DNA of 64,000 nt from Ectobius pallidus (taxonomy: Eukaryota > Arthropoda > Insecta > Blattodea > Ectobiidae). The notes under the pieces were generated by a model that saw only the letters and a program-made list of their open reading frames with translations, did not search any database and was not told the origin of the DNA. Location of the stretch: NCBI GenBank assembly GCA_964059195.1, contig CAXKWD010000006.1:1356530-1420529 (forward strand), in the 5' to 3' direction. This document shows, in pieces, positions 22,766 to 34,615 of the stretch (its first letter is position 1; each line of letters starts with the position of its first letter). The translations under genes and the position numbers were made by a program.

Positions 22766-23518
22766 CAGGGCCCGGATTCTGATGACCTAAAATTGTTTGA
22801 AAAATTACCTATAAAATGACCCTAAATTTTAAAGAAAATGACCTAATAATTATAAAAAATGACCTAAAAACTGATATTTTATTTATAAAAAATTATTATT
22901 GTACACACAAAGTTATAGACTAGTTTGTATATAATAGTAAATAACTGCAATGTTGTGAATGTTCTTTTCTCACGGAAATTTATACTGGCACTGAGGCACT
23001 GGCGAGTCGAAATTCGGCATTTCCTTTTGTGGTCTGCCGGATTATATTGTTATTTAATTGGGGTAAACAATAGTTTGCACTCTCAAATCTAAGCAGGTGA
23101 CAGACTCTGGTGTCAAGTCAGTCTAATAACAATAGTAATATAATACAACATTTTTGCGTTTCTTTGATTCTCATTTCCGACTGAGACATGACAACACTTA
23201 ACGCCGAATTTTTCCTTCTTGCATTAAACAAACAACACTTCAAAGACAGCACAGCTAGCGACGAAGAAAAGTTAATACACTCAATGAAAATACATGAAAA
23301 TGACTTAATAAGGAAACAAATGACACGAAAATGACAAAATAATGACCTAAAACTGAAATAAATGCCCTAAAAATATAAAATGGCATAAAATGACAAAAAA
23401 TGACCTAATAAAAATTCATTTCTATAATCTAGGGGCCATGATTAGGATTTATCCACTGGTTGGCAATGTCCATCCAGCATCAATAAAAAGATGACATGTC
23501 ATTAGAATCCGGGCCCTG
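22766..23518. mobile_element. hAT-type MITE, family 1, copy 2
   Basis: Starts CAGGGCCCGGATTCTGATG and ends in the inverse. A perfect 8 bp target duplication, TTAATAAC, lies at 22758-22765 and 23519-23526. Its orientation is opposite to the copy at 3493-4041, and it carries about 200 bp more interior. Subterminal AATGACCTAAA steps are numerous at both ends. No coding capacity. Confidence 0.95.
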
Positions 23519-23754
23519 TTAATAACCATCCTTTACCTTAGTTACTATAGTTTTGATCTCTTTAAACATTATTAAATACAACTTTCTTCAAATTTTAATG
23601 ATGTCTGCTGCTTTGCTTCATGAAGTAAACTGTCAGTGTTTTATTAAGTCAAAATTGAACTTTTAAAAACATATACTTGGTTGTCATTTGTGAAAATAAA
23701 AAGAGGGAAGAGTAAAGACTGTAATTATAACAAATATCTAACTGAAATAATCTA

Positions 23755-24050
23755 TTACAAAATTTCCCAGTAGGCATTTACATTTACCAAGAATCTACAA
23801 TTACCACATCTGACCCTGTTGTTTTCTGAATCTTTTTCCAGGAAGTGGTCTTCACAAATGAAGTAATTAGCACAATTCACTTCATTGCCTAGATTGCATA
23901 TATTTTTCCAGTTGATAGGGATTCTCAGGGTAGGGGTCCCAGATGTCCTGATTTTACTTTCTCGCATATACGTAAGCTTAGTGTAGAAAAAGTATTGTGA
24001 TCGTGACAAAAATCAAAGTCGAGATAACACCGGGAAAGCATGTTTCAGGA
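23755..24050 (-). pseudogene. Second THAP-domain relic
   Basis: On the minus strand a frame reads PINWKNICNLGNEVNCANYF and then ICEDHFLEKDSENN, matching the second half of a THAP finger (W, then C-x2-H-F). It closely resembles the relic at 20832-21060 (TWKTICNIPNGVSCNNFYVC). The first half is decayed. Only about 85 residues stay open. Confidence 0.6.
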
Positions 24051-24096
24051 TTGCTAGAAACCGAAAAAAATGTTTTTGGAATGACATCTGTCCGTC

Positions 24097-24946
24097 TGTC
24101 TGTGGACAAGCACAGCGGGTAAACGGTTCATTGTATTTACTTCATTTTTTGAACTAAGGACTTTTTCGAAATTTTATCGACCGCTCAGAAATTGAGTTTT
24201 ATAACTGAAATATTAAGGGGACTTTTCATTAAAGTATTTTGAAAAATTGGCTCTAACGATTTTAATGAAAAATTAAAATAGGAAACTCTTACCTATGACT
24301 AACAAAATGGCTGTATCCGTTTTTCTGCAAAAATGACTTAGCGGGTACTTTACTCGTATCCATTTTCAATTTTTCTAGGCTATTTCCATTGCATTGGTCT
24401 ATACATGGAAACTTAGTACAGACAAGTTGTAGAGAAAATTAAAAAGAACATTATTTGTTAAACACATTTCTTTATAAAATTAATAGGTATCAAGATAAAA
24501 ACGATATAACATGACTTAAATGCAAATGTCTGTGGACAAGCACAGCGGGTAAACGGTTCATTGTATTTACTTCATTTTTTGAACTAAGGACTTTTTTGGA
24601 ATTTTATCGACCGCTCAGAAATTGAGTTTTATAACTGAAATATTAAGGGGACTTTTCATGAAAGTATTTTGAAAAATTGGCTCTAACGATTTTAATGAAA
24701 AATTAAAATGGGAAACTCTTATCTATGACTAACAAAATGGCTGTATCCGTTTTTCTGCAAAAATGACTTAGGGGGTACTTTACTCGTATCCATTTTCAAT
24801 TTTTCTAGGCTATTTCCATTACATTGGTCTATACATGGAAACTTAGTACAGACAAATTAAAAAGAACATTATTTGTTAAACACATTTCTTTATAAAATTA
24901 ATAGGTATCAAGATAAAAACGACATAACATGACTTATATGCAAATT
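24097..24946 (+). repeat. 430 bp tandem duplication
   Basis: Two head-to-tail units start at 24097 and 24527 with TGTCTGTGGACAAGCACAGC and differ by few substitutions plus a 13 bp deletion in unit 2. The near-identity implies a recent duplication. A CTGTC tract precedes unit 1, as in the repeat at 693-1245. Confidence 0.95.
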
Positions 24947-26159
24947 TCAGAACAAACATTTTGATTAAAATATGAATATTCTCTTGTTGCCCATAGTGGC
25001 AAGAATACTATAATCTAGATATTGTTGTGACATAATCAGTTCACCACAGTCGTAATGAACGCACCAAAATCAATTAGAGGAAGGTGGTATGGAGTAATAG
25101 GGAAGAGGTCGTGGGTTCAAATCAAATTTCATGGCTAAAGAAATTTACCAATAAACTCATGCAATAACTCATTAGTACAGCATTTACTTCTATTGTTCAG
25201 CTATATCTCAATGTATCCTGCATTTTGGCCTTTGTGATTGAGGAAACCATGCAATTATTATTATTATAATTATTATTATTATTATTATTATTACAACTAT
25301 TATTTCACGGTAAAAGCATTGAACATAAAGATCGACCGTGATGCTTTCCATTCTAGATACTTGTTAGTTTCATTACTGTTATCATTATTACAACTGTTTT
25401 CTGTAAAAAATCTTCTGATTTTAAATTTAAAAAGGGAGAAACTTAATATTTTGCTACTGATCGGTTACTGGCACTCAACAGAAGAAAGCAGCTAAAAGTT
25501 TCCCTTTTTCTATTAACTTATTAACTGTAGCATGCAATGAGTTTTGTGGCATAGATACAGCATCGAGGAGGCAGATGCTCACGTCCACACGCTAGTGGTA
25601 TTCTTATATTTTGTTTTCTCACTTCTCTGTGTTCTGGCGAATAAAACCACGTGCTTGAACTCGTATGTTTCTATATCAAGTGTGTTTACGTGGCATAAAA
25701 TGCCCAAGAAAAAATGTTCTTTCAATGACCGCCAAGTGTCACGGTTTTTTCTTGTCAAGAAATGGGACCCCTATTGTAGGGGGAAAATGCTTGAATCCCA
25801 ATGGTTTATATGAGTAAAAATTGTACATCTTGAATGTAGATGTATCTGCTGGAAATGTAGATTACAAGTCATTTATAACTATTGGTGCAATCTATGTTAG
25901 CCTATTTATTAATATAACTTAGTATAATCAATGTGTTTTGGATCTTCAATTACAGTGTAATATGAAATAAAGCTGTGTAAATACTTAATGCTGATTTAAA
26001 ATGTAATAAATTTAATATTATTTGTTGGATATATGTGAATATTTTCTCCTTTTTTTTCCTTCTCTCCTTTTATTGTATTTAACAAAATATTACATGATTT
26101 ATGTTTAATACATTTTCTTTTTAGACTGGCTAAGTCAAATCACTGAAACTTAACTTTTT
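24947..26159. other. No gene seen; ATT microsatellite inside
   Basis: Contains an ATT tract at 25255-25305. Open frames at 25238 and 25544 have no recognisable domain. Confidence 0.4.
25255..25305 (+). repeat. (ATT)n microsatellite
   Basis: Imperfect ATT tandem repeat. Confidence 0.9.
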
Positions 26160-26240
26160 GTTATTAAGTGCCAGAATGGTATTCTTGATTTTTGAACAAA
26201 TCAGTTGACCAGTACCCCCCTCCCCAAATGAATCCAGACT
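26160..26240 (+). repeat. Fragment of the 693-1245 repeat family
   Basis: Shares TTATTAAGTGCCAGAATGG and TCAGTTGACCAGTACC with the family; the middle is deleted. Confidence 0.55.
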
Positions 26241-26479
26241 CTTAGATGTATATCTGCTATTGACGGGGATAACTTATGGTAAGTAAACACATTAACAATA
26301 AATAGCCTATTTGCCAGTATTTTGTCAAACACATATTGTGGTAGTAGCGTAATTGAGATTTATAGTTTGGGAAGGATATTTATTTACAATAGTGCTAAAG
26401 AATTTCTTACTAAACATATTATTATAATATTTAAATAGGTACTCCATCAATAAATATTTATGTTTCAGATAGGCTTATA

Positions 26480-26735
26480 ACAATATTAATATAGTACATA
26501 TCGCTGCCTCAGTTCAATACTAAGACATCTTAAAATCTGATGTTTTGAGAAAAGAGCATTTATGTAGTTAGTTTTTATGCTAAATATAGATTTACAAGTC
26601 TCTTGCCTTTTATACATGCAAACTGTCCAAATATAACTATGGACGGAAGTTGTCATAAATATATAAATGCTCTCAAAACATCAGATTTTAAGATGTCTTA
26701 GTATTGAATTGGGATAGCAATGTTATTAGGACAAT
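26480..26735. mobile_element. Hairpin MITE
   Basis: A 36 bp perfect inverted repeat (26514-26549 and 26671-26706), beginning CAATACTAAGACATC, with weaker homology further out. The loop is about 120 bp and non-coding. Outer limits are approximate. Confidence 0.7.
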
Positions 26736-26949
26736 GATTCAAATTTCCCTCTCATACCTCTAGTTCCCACCAGGCAACTAGGCGCGCTGCGATCGCTTCG
26801 TGTTTCCAAGATTTAACACAGAGGGTGCACTTCTAATAAGTTTGTGTTCTGTAGGTTAGACTTCGTGTTGTAGCATAACTTATATCCTATAGTGTATGAC
26901 GTGCTAGAAATGTGGCATTTGTGTTTTCAGCACTGAGTAGTAGAAAGTA

Positions 26950-28132
26950 CCGTATTTTACGGACTATAAGACGCTCCGGACCATAAGACGCACCTTGATT
27001 TTAAAGGAAATTTCATTCATTTCATTCATGGTACTTCTGCCTTACGGCAGGTCTACACTCCCATGTAAAACTCCATTTTCAAGCTCCTATTTTCTGCTGC
27101 ATCCTTTAACTCTCCATAATTTCTTTTCTTCTTGATGTCATCCAGTATCTCAATTCTTCTTCTTCCTAGTCTTCTCTTTCCTTCTATTTTACCTTCTATG
27201 GCATCTAGCAAGAGTCCTCTTCTTCTCATAATGTGTCCCATCCAGTTGGCTTTTCTCACTCTTTCATCTTACAAGATGTGTCTCTTTTCTTCCACTCTTC
27301 TTAAAACTTCTTCATTTGTGATTCTATCCGTCCATCGAATCCTCTCCATCCTCCTCCAACACCACATCTCGAAGCTCTCCAGATATTTCCTTTCCCTTTT
27401 TCTGACTGTCCATGTTTCGGCTCCATACAAAGCTACACTCCAAACGTAGCATCTCATCAGTTTTTTTCTTAGCTGCAAATTTAGTTTTCCTGTGAGTAAA
27501 TTTCTATTTTTGTTGAAGGCTATTTTAGCCATAGCAATCCTTTCTCTAATTTCTTTGGTGCATTGGGAAAGGAAATTTAAAGGAAAATAAATATAATGTG
27601 ATTCTAAACGAAAAATTTTAAAAGGAATAATGTACTTCATTACATAAACATATTAGTACAATGGAATCGGTGTAAATGGAATCACTTCTAACTTAAAACC
27701 TGCGTTGTACGAAAATATCTTCTGTAGAGATGGCATTGCGTAAACTATAACAACTGACCTGATTTCTCATGAAAAACTGAAAATACTCTTACACCCTGTA
27801 TCCCTCAATTCAGCATATGGTAAGTGTAACGGGACAATACTGTTTATAGGCCTTTACCTTAATTTAAACCACCCGGTGGAGACAAATTCTTCCGTATAAA
27901 ATAACTCAACATTCCTTTCTTGTCGCATTTTATACCTGGCTTCCAGCTACCCTCAATTTACAACTGTGTTAAGTGCACTGGTGTATAGTCTGTGAAAAAA
28001 ATATATAACTATCTTACTGTTTACAACATTTGTTTAATTATGGTATTCCGGCAGTATTTACCATTCCGCACCCAACTTTCAAGGCTCTGTTTTCAAGGTA
28101 AAAAAGTGCGTCTTATGGTCCGTAAAATACGG
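26950..28132. mobile_element. TA-flanked element, CCGTATTTTACGG ends, copy 1
   Basis: Ends are CCGTATTTTACGG and inverse, flanked by TA at 26948-26949 and 28133-28134. The homology runs inward through TATAAGACGC-type sequence. The second copy, at 60095-60798, lies in the opposite orientation and lacks the LINE insertion found here. Probably Tc1/mariner-like by target site, but no transposase is present. Confidence 0.85.
27014..27567 (-). pseudogene. LINE C-terminal fragment nested in a DNA element
   Basis: Minus-strand frames read KEIRERIAMAKIAFNKNRNL, LRKKLMRCYVWSVALYGAET, ERKYLESFEMWCWRRMERIR and, after a frame break, RKANWMGHIMRRRGLLLDAI and LGRRRIEILDDIKKKRNYGE. This is the well-known C-terminal region of insect endonuclease/reverse-transcriptase LINEs, RTE- or jockey-like. 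The catalytic reverse transcriptase is missing, so the copy is 5'-truncated. It ends in an ATGAATGA-type tail and is flanked by a perfect 11 bp duplication, AAAGGAAATTT, at 27003-27013 and 27568-27578. Confidence 0.9.
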
Positions 28133-28134
28133 TA

Positions 28135-29940
28135 CTTTTCTAGTAGAAAAAAGTCTTTATTATTATTGATTATCCGTGAGAAGAAATGTAGAATTGAACA
28201 TAATTAAGTAGCCAACCGCGTATCCTTACTTAGTGTGACTTAAATATACACATTCCAGCTGAACTAGATTGAAAATATGATGGTGAGTTCTTGGCATAGG
28301 GTTTAATGTGTTGTTTAGCATATGTCTTACGTTTGGTGAAAATTGCGGTGCAGAATATGATAAGCAGCCAAATGGAATACAGTAATTTAACAGTAAAAGT
28401 AGGGATTCATAACATAGGGTGCTCCACTGACGAAACTGTTCCTTGAAGCAGGATAGATGCCTTTAGAATGGAGCGAAAATACATACGCACTAACTTTTAT
28501 AACTTCTTCTGCCCGTGCCATAGGTACCATAGGCCTAGGTAGAAGTTTTGTGTTCGTTCCCCAAATTCGAAGTTCAGTTTTTTACATAAATATACATTTG
28601 AAGTCTCCTGAAATACTATTTCCAGAAACATATCTGTCAGTGTCTGTGAACAGCCTAGCCCCAGAGCGGAAAATCGTATGAAAACAAAATCTTTTGGCTT
28701 TCATCACGGGCGGCATCATTCTTTGTCGAAGGCATATAAAAAAAAGGTTTCCCGTGCCTGAATAATGGCGATGACTAAGTGGAGAAGTAGTGTTTAAAGG
28801 TGTAAGGCAATGAGTTATAATAAAATGTTTGGAAAATAATGTTCTGTTGTTTTTTTGTTAATTATCGGTACTTACTTTAAAAACACGCCTCGTAAACAAT
28901 TAAATTATTTTCCATTGCCGTAATTCAATAATGTAATGTACCGCAACTAATAAATATATTAAAATCATAAATAAAATAATCGTTAGGTTCGAGCTCTTTC
29001 AGCACAAAGTGCACGTCAGATCCATGTTCAGTGTGGATGTTTTTGCGTAACCTCTTGTAGATTATCACGTGATGAAAAACAATTATTTTTTCCCCAGGAG
29101 CTTGTGAGTAAGAACATTTTCTTTCCTCGAAAATCTCGCACTACATTCCTTACTCTAAACAAATCTCCGGACTTAGACGCTGTCGAAACAATAAAAATGA
29201 GGTATGCAAATACCGAACGTCTTCAGAATCTTCTCTCTGCTACATTTAGCTAATTCAAAAGATCTTCGCGTGTTTTAAAGCACAGCATGCACTAAAACCT
29301 TAGTGCCTTTTCTTTCCATAATTTCAATTTATGGGGGACTACTACGTTCAGTTAATCCAATGTTTCTATAAATGCCTAGAGCTCAAAGTATTACAATCAG
29401 TGTTAAGGTGAACGTGAACAATGTATAAATGAAATTTGAATGAATATTATTCTCAGTGCCTCTGTTCGCAATACAAAAGACCTCCAAGACTCGAGGTCAT
29501 TTAATGAACCTGAAATATCATAGTCTGTACCTATGGCTTCAAGTCCCTTTCAGGAGGCTTCTAAAGAGCTCTACAAACGGCCTTGGTAGGGTTAAACCCG
29601 TGACACTCGGAGGCCAACCCAACACAATTTAAGCTAGCGGGAAGAATTACTTCAATAAACACCGAACCTCTTGATTGCTTTGACTCGGTCATAGTTCTTC
29701 AGCGAGAAAGTTACTAACTTCCACAGAAATGTGAATTTTATTACTTATTATGATTTGAATAATCCGTGGATGCTTGTAGGGTTTCGGAAGTTGCGGGTTC
29801 CACGAGATATTCAAGCAATCATCAGCACACGAAGACCTTAGAGTGAAGTTGTTAGACTTATACCCAGAATTCTCCAAAAGCCTTAGCTCCCTAGGATTGT
29901 TAATAGCATATATTTCTGTGAAAACTGATCATAATGTCAG
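28135..29940. other. No gene seen
   Basis: No named repeat. The frame at 28457-28681 has no recognisable domain. Confidence 0.4.
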
Positions 29941-30383
29941 CGCCATCAGCGCTTTGGCGCAGGGGATGCTTTCGCTCCTCTCACGCAGCGGGCCCGGGCT
30001 CGAATCCTGATCGGGATGTTACCTAGGTTGGTTTTTTTCCGGAGGTTTTCCTCGCCTGTGAGAATTAAGCCTTTGAGGTCGCCGGATTCCATTCGACCGT
30101 ATTCACCTTCACCCCATTCTCGTCTTGTTCAGAGCGATTGTGTGTGTGTGCGCGCGCGTGCGCAAATGACGTGCCTCGTCCTATGTGTTCGTGTGCCTCT
30201 TCCTATGGGTTAGTGTTGTCTCGGAGGTGGCCCCAACATTGGGCTGATCTCATCCAGGGAGGCCCTCGTCCTCTAATAGATAATCCCTCTCTTGACAGGT
30301 CGCGGCCCTGTAAGGCCCGTGTGGCCTGGGTTGCTTAAACGTCCCTAAAACTAGGAGGTAAAACTAAGGAAAAGAAGATGAAA
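29941..30383 (+). mobile_element. SINE family A, diverged copy
   Basis: A box (TTGGCGCAGGGG) and B box (GGGCTCGAATCC) are still visible, and the body blocks GTTACCTAGG and TCTCGGAGGTGGCCCC match family A. It is more diverged than the copies at 1.5 and 5.1 kb. No clear target duplication. Confidence 0.8.
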
Positions 30384-31195
30384 AATTAATCACTCTAACC
30401 AGGAAAGTTTCGAACCATTCATACAGATTCCAACCTTGAAAGTTTTACTACAGAATCGATGTGCCATTAAAAGGCAGCGTATGCAATATTAGCTGCCAAT
30501 TTTATTTGCAAGATGGTGAATCTTAGTCAAAGTCCCAAATGGCTAAACATTAAAGCGTATTAGCTGGACAACCCTGAGTGGAGTGAGGAATTTTCGTACA
30601 CACACTGCATGCTTCGAACGAGGCACAAACAGCAACCAGCCATCGTCACCCGCACGGACAGGTGTCGGTTAAAGATAAAACCAAAAGATTTCTTTGTATC
30701 AAATAACGTAGGCCTATATTACAACTACTTCATTGCAATACATTCTTCCCACGTTCTTGATTCGCTGCGTAACACTGTTTGAAATGGTTATCAAAGGAGG
30801 ATAGCATATAGAAACTTAGAGGCCATATTTATTTCGCCTTCTGAAAAAATCTGATGCGTAACTCACATAATTTTCTTTGCACAAATAAAAGTTTGCCTCT
30901 TAGTATAATATATTAGATTATATATGCCATTCTCTTCATGTAAACTGGTTCTAAAAAATGAAGATAATGTCGTTACCATAAAGTATCGCATCCCCGAAGG
31001 ATACCTAACTCTAAATCTGATTAATGCACTCGCGTAACTTTATTTACTCTTTACATCTTTCTCACTTCACATTCTGATATAGAATAAGATGCCGTATTGC
31101 AAAACGCGCGTATTCGGTTGTTTCAACCTGATGTAAAGTAAAGCTATATTGTTCACCAGGCAAGACAGAGTTTCTACGAACAGGACGTGGCTTAT

Positions 31196-31415
31196 CGTCT
31201 TCATCCCATCTGTGCTTTCTTCGGAATAAGTGTGTTTTGTTTTCTCGGAGGTGACCCGACATTGGGCTGACCACCCATCTGGACAGACCCCTCATGACCT
31301 TGTACGGTTAAAAAAGTGTGCCTAAAATCCAAAGGTCTCTTGACACTTCGCTGTCCTATAAGGCCCGGGAGGCGTGTGATGCATAAACGTCCTTACAATG
31401 GAAACTCCGAGAAAA
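31196..31415 (+). mobile_element. SINE family A fragment
   Basis: Only the 3' half remains, recognised by TCTCGGAGGTGACCCGACAT, GGGCTGACCACCCATCTGG and TATAAGGCCCGG. Confidence 0.7.
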
Positions 31416-32802
31416 AGTTACGTTTGTGAGAGATTATGTTCAAACCTAAACATAACGAATTTATCTGATGAATTCAAATAATGAATATAATCTTGGTACT
31501 TCAGATATCATCCAAACGTCCCTTCTTGGTTTTTGTTCAAAATTCTTTTAAAATACAATATACATGATGCAATTTGTTGAATAAAAGCTTAATTACATTA
31601 ACGCATTCGAATAATTGATATTAAACTACGCAGTAATTCCCTACTTGTTTTGAGAAGGAAATTTACAGTCGACGTTGCTATACAATATTATACTATCATG
31701 TAGGTTCTTCACTATCATAAATGACAACCAGCAATATTTTTTATTACAAAAGAATGCACTCTTGATTATGACCAAAATGCAAAATCCAGAGAATTTTTTT
31801 ATATTGGAAATATTACCATTGTGTTGTTAATATATAAAGTACTTGATATTATTTATTGATAGAAATCTTCAGTTATTTAAAAATAAATCAGCGATATACA
31901 GAACGATGATTATTTTCCCCGATCCCCGGAGTTTCTCTGTCAGGCATGGTTACCCAACGACAATGGGTAAATTGGCTCTCGTGTAGTCGATAGTACCCAG
32001 GAATGGAATTTTTTATTCTCGAAAAATAACAATACAACCTATAAAAATTGTTTTATTGCGATAACTTTGATTATAAGAGGTGCTAACTCCATTATCACAT
32101 ATTCCTGACACCTTCGTAGAAAATATTCATTTAGGTCTACTTCTTCCGTGAATACTGCCTAATTTTACTCTGATGCTTTTGATTATCGATCTTCTCCTCT
32201 GAAAGGAAGTATTTTACTAGTCTATCAAAATAGTTTATCAAACTAACAAATCTATTGTAATTATTACAAATTATACATAATTGTTATTTTCCCAAGGAAG
32301 GAATCTCTTAAAATTGACAAAATAAATGTAATAAAATATAGAATCATTAAGACATTAATCGGCAGACTGTAACATCAGGTTTCAAAACAAGTTAATGATT
32401 ATTTAATATTGTTAATTATAGGCTAATACAAGAAACAGATAAAATAGAGACCCACATACCACAGTAAATTCAAGGAAGGGGTAAAAATTATTTTACTGCA
32501 TTTCTTTTACTCAGTGGAGTCCTTCCCGTCTCAACATTGTGGTTTTTAAGCATTAACATCAGTATTCTGTATTACCTTCGACTTATTCCATATCATCTAA
32601 CTTACAGTCTTTTGGGACCTCTTGGAAAGCACTAATGGATCACATCACATTACGAATGTACTGTGGCTTACATTTCTATTTTGTTCTCTTTTGCCTGTGC
32701 TTATAATGTATGCAGGTAATAATATCCTATTATGTAACCAATAAATTGATTTGTGACTTTAAAATATTTTATCTATTAGGCCTAATCTGTAAGTCTAATG
32801 CT
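31416..32802. other. No gene seen
   Basis: AT-rich with no recognised repeat or coding frame. Confidence 0.4.
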
Positions 32803-32925
32803 GCATTCACATAGAAGATTAACCGTAAACTTAGGAATATAAAACTTAACGCAAAATTTATCACGGCATTGAACATTCACAACGAATTAATAAATTTCAT
32901 TTTTTCTCCTTTGAGAGATGTAGTA

Positions 32926-33904
32926 GTTAAGGAGTTAGTGGGCAATATTTCGCCTTATACCCTCAAAATGATATCGATAAACCAAGATCAACAGTAGCCT
33001 CAGATATTTATTGTTAATATAGATAACCAATTCTGAGTTGTGATTCATCTGAAATATTTGAAAACAATATTTTTTAAAATCCTAATGACATAATTAAATT
33101 GCTAAAAATACACATATTTACATAATCAATAAAAATACCTATTTACATTGTCTTAGAATTAAATATTTTACAAATTCGTTATACTATATTCGTTATACTA
33201 TACTATAGGCCTACTATATTGGTTATACCAAATACTATAGAGAACAATACCGGACACTTACTGCTTTGGCAATGGAAAAATGGGGGACAGATTTTGCAGC
33301 ACTCCTGGTGGCACAACCTGCAAACTTGTGGGCAAATTAAAATATTCAAAACACATATAAACTGCAATGTTTTATTGTTTCACCAAACACTAAGTACCAA
33401 AACACTGTTTAAGTAATTATAAGAATAATAATGAACAAACAAAACACAGAACTTCCGAAATAGTTATCAAAATATCAATGAAAACACAAATATTTTAACT
33501 TAGCGGTTGCTAACAACAACAACTTTATCTTTTTTTCAATGTTGCTTTTTTGTTTTAATTTTTTGCTCATTTATTTCCAAACTAGCATTTTTTTCTGAAT
33601 CATAGATAGATAGAAAAACCATATCCCTCATACATAACATGCCGAGGTTGGCTAATTCGGCTCCTCTAATAGAAATTGGTTGATATCTTTGTATCTTTGT
33701 ATTCAGTAGTAACAGGTTGGGCCGCTAGATGGTGCTCAAGATATTGTCTCTCGATATATCGCAAAGTGTCCTGTAGGCCCTATTGTCCTCTATAGTAATT
33801 GGTTATACTATATTAACAATAAATATCTGAGGCTACTGCTGATCTTGGTTTATCGATATCAATTTGAGGGTATAAGGCAAAATATTGCCCACTAACTCCT
33901 TAAC
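32926..33904. mobile_element. Middle element of the nest, TA-flanked
   Basis: Ends are GTTAAGGAGTTAGTGGGCAA and inverse, with arms of about 105 bp that differ at few positions. TA lies at 32924-32925 and 33905-33906. The loop contains the innermost element. Nearby direct repeats ATTCACAACGAAT at 32875 and 33907 lie just outside it. Confidence 0.85.
33235..33795. mobile_element. Innermost element of the nest, TA-flanked
   Basis: The ends read CTATAGAGAACAATA at the left and, inverted, CTATAGAGGACAATA at the right, with TA at 33233-33234 and 33796-33797. A second, left-truncated copy in reverse orientation is at 61245-61501. Confidence 0.85.
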
Positions 33905-34615
33905 TATTCACAACGAATACTCAAACTTTTGATAATAACCAATCACAAATGAGAACAGTTGACAAAATTGCAGTCACAGACGAAACAGAAGGAGATTTCA
34001 TGTGTCAATCAAATACGTGCATAGAAATTGATCATACAAGTGTATCTGCACATAGGTGATACGTCTACATTACAAACACAAATTGGACAGTATATGTGGG
34101 CTGTACTAACTACAGTAGTTCATCTCTCGGGAAATTAATGTCCATATAATGTGTTTCAATGCCGCATCTTTGTACAATGGGTCGCTTTTATCATCCAAAC
34201 AGTGATACACGCTAACTTAACGTTAGGATTTTCTCATCCATAGACGCCATATCTTAACTAACTTACTACTCATTCCGTCTCCTGTTGTTTAGAGTTCAAT
34301 TGAGCGGAGAGCTCTGATTGATTTATTCGTTATTTTCGCATAAACATAAAGCGAAAGCTTGGAGTTATCAAGGAGTTTAATTTTACGCTATATTTTTATT
34401 TTACGCGTTGCATTGTGAATGGCCCCATTAAAAACATGGCCTTCAACCTTTGAGTTTGCGTTACTTTACGGTTAATTTGAATTGTGAATGGTCCATAAGA
34501 GAATGAAATGTTGAATGTCAAGTCTCAACTCTCCAGAGCTGCTATTGGTAAGCTTATTGCGTAGTTTCGGTCTATCCTTCTAGTAAAAATGTTTTTCAAC
34601 CTGCTCTTTGTATAC

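Larger units (their letters stand above)
32803..34497. mobile_element. Outer element of a three-level nest
   Basis: The left end holds CATTCACATAGAAGATTAACC and the right end inverts to CCATTCACAATTCAAATTAA, both running into TTAACCGTAAA. The interior beyond the nested elements is non-coding. Ends are approximate and no target duplication was fixed. Confidence 0.6.
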
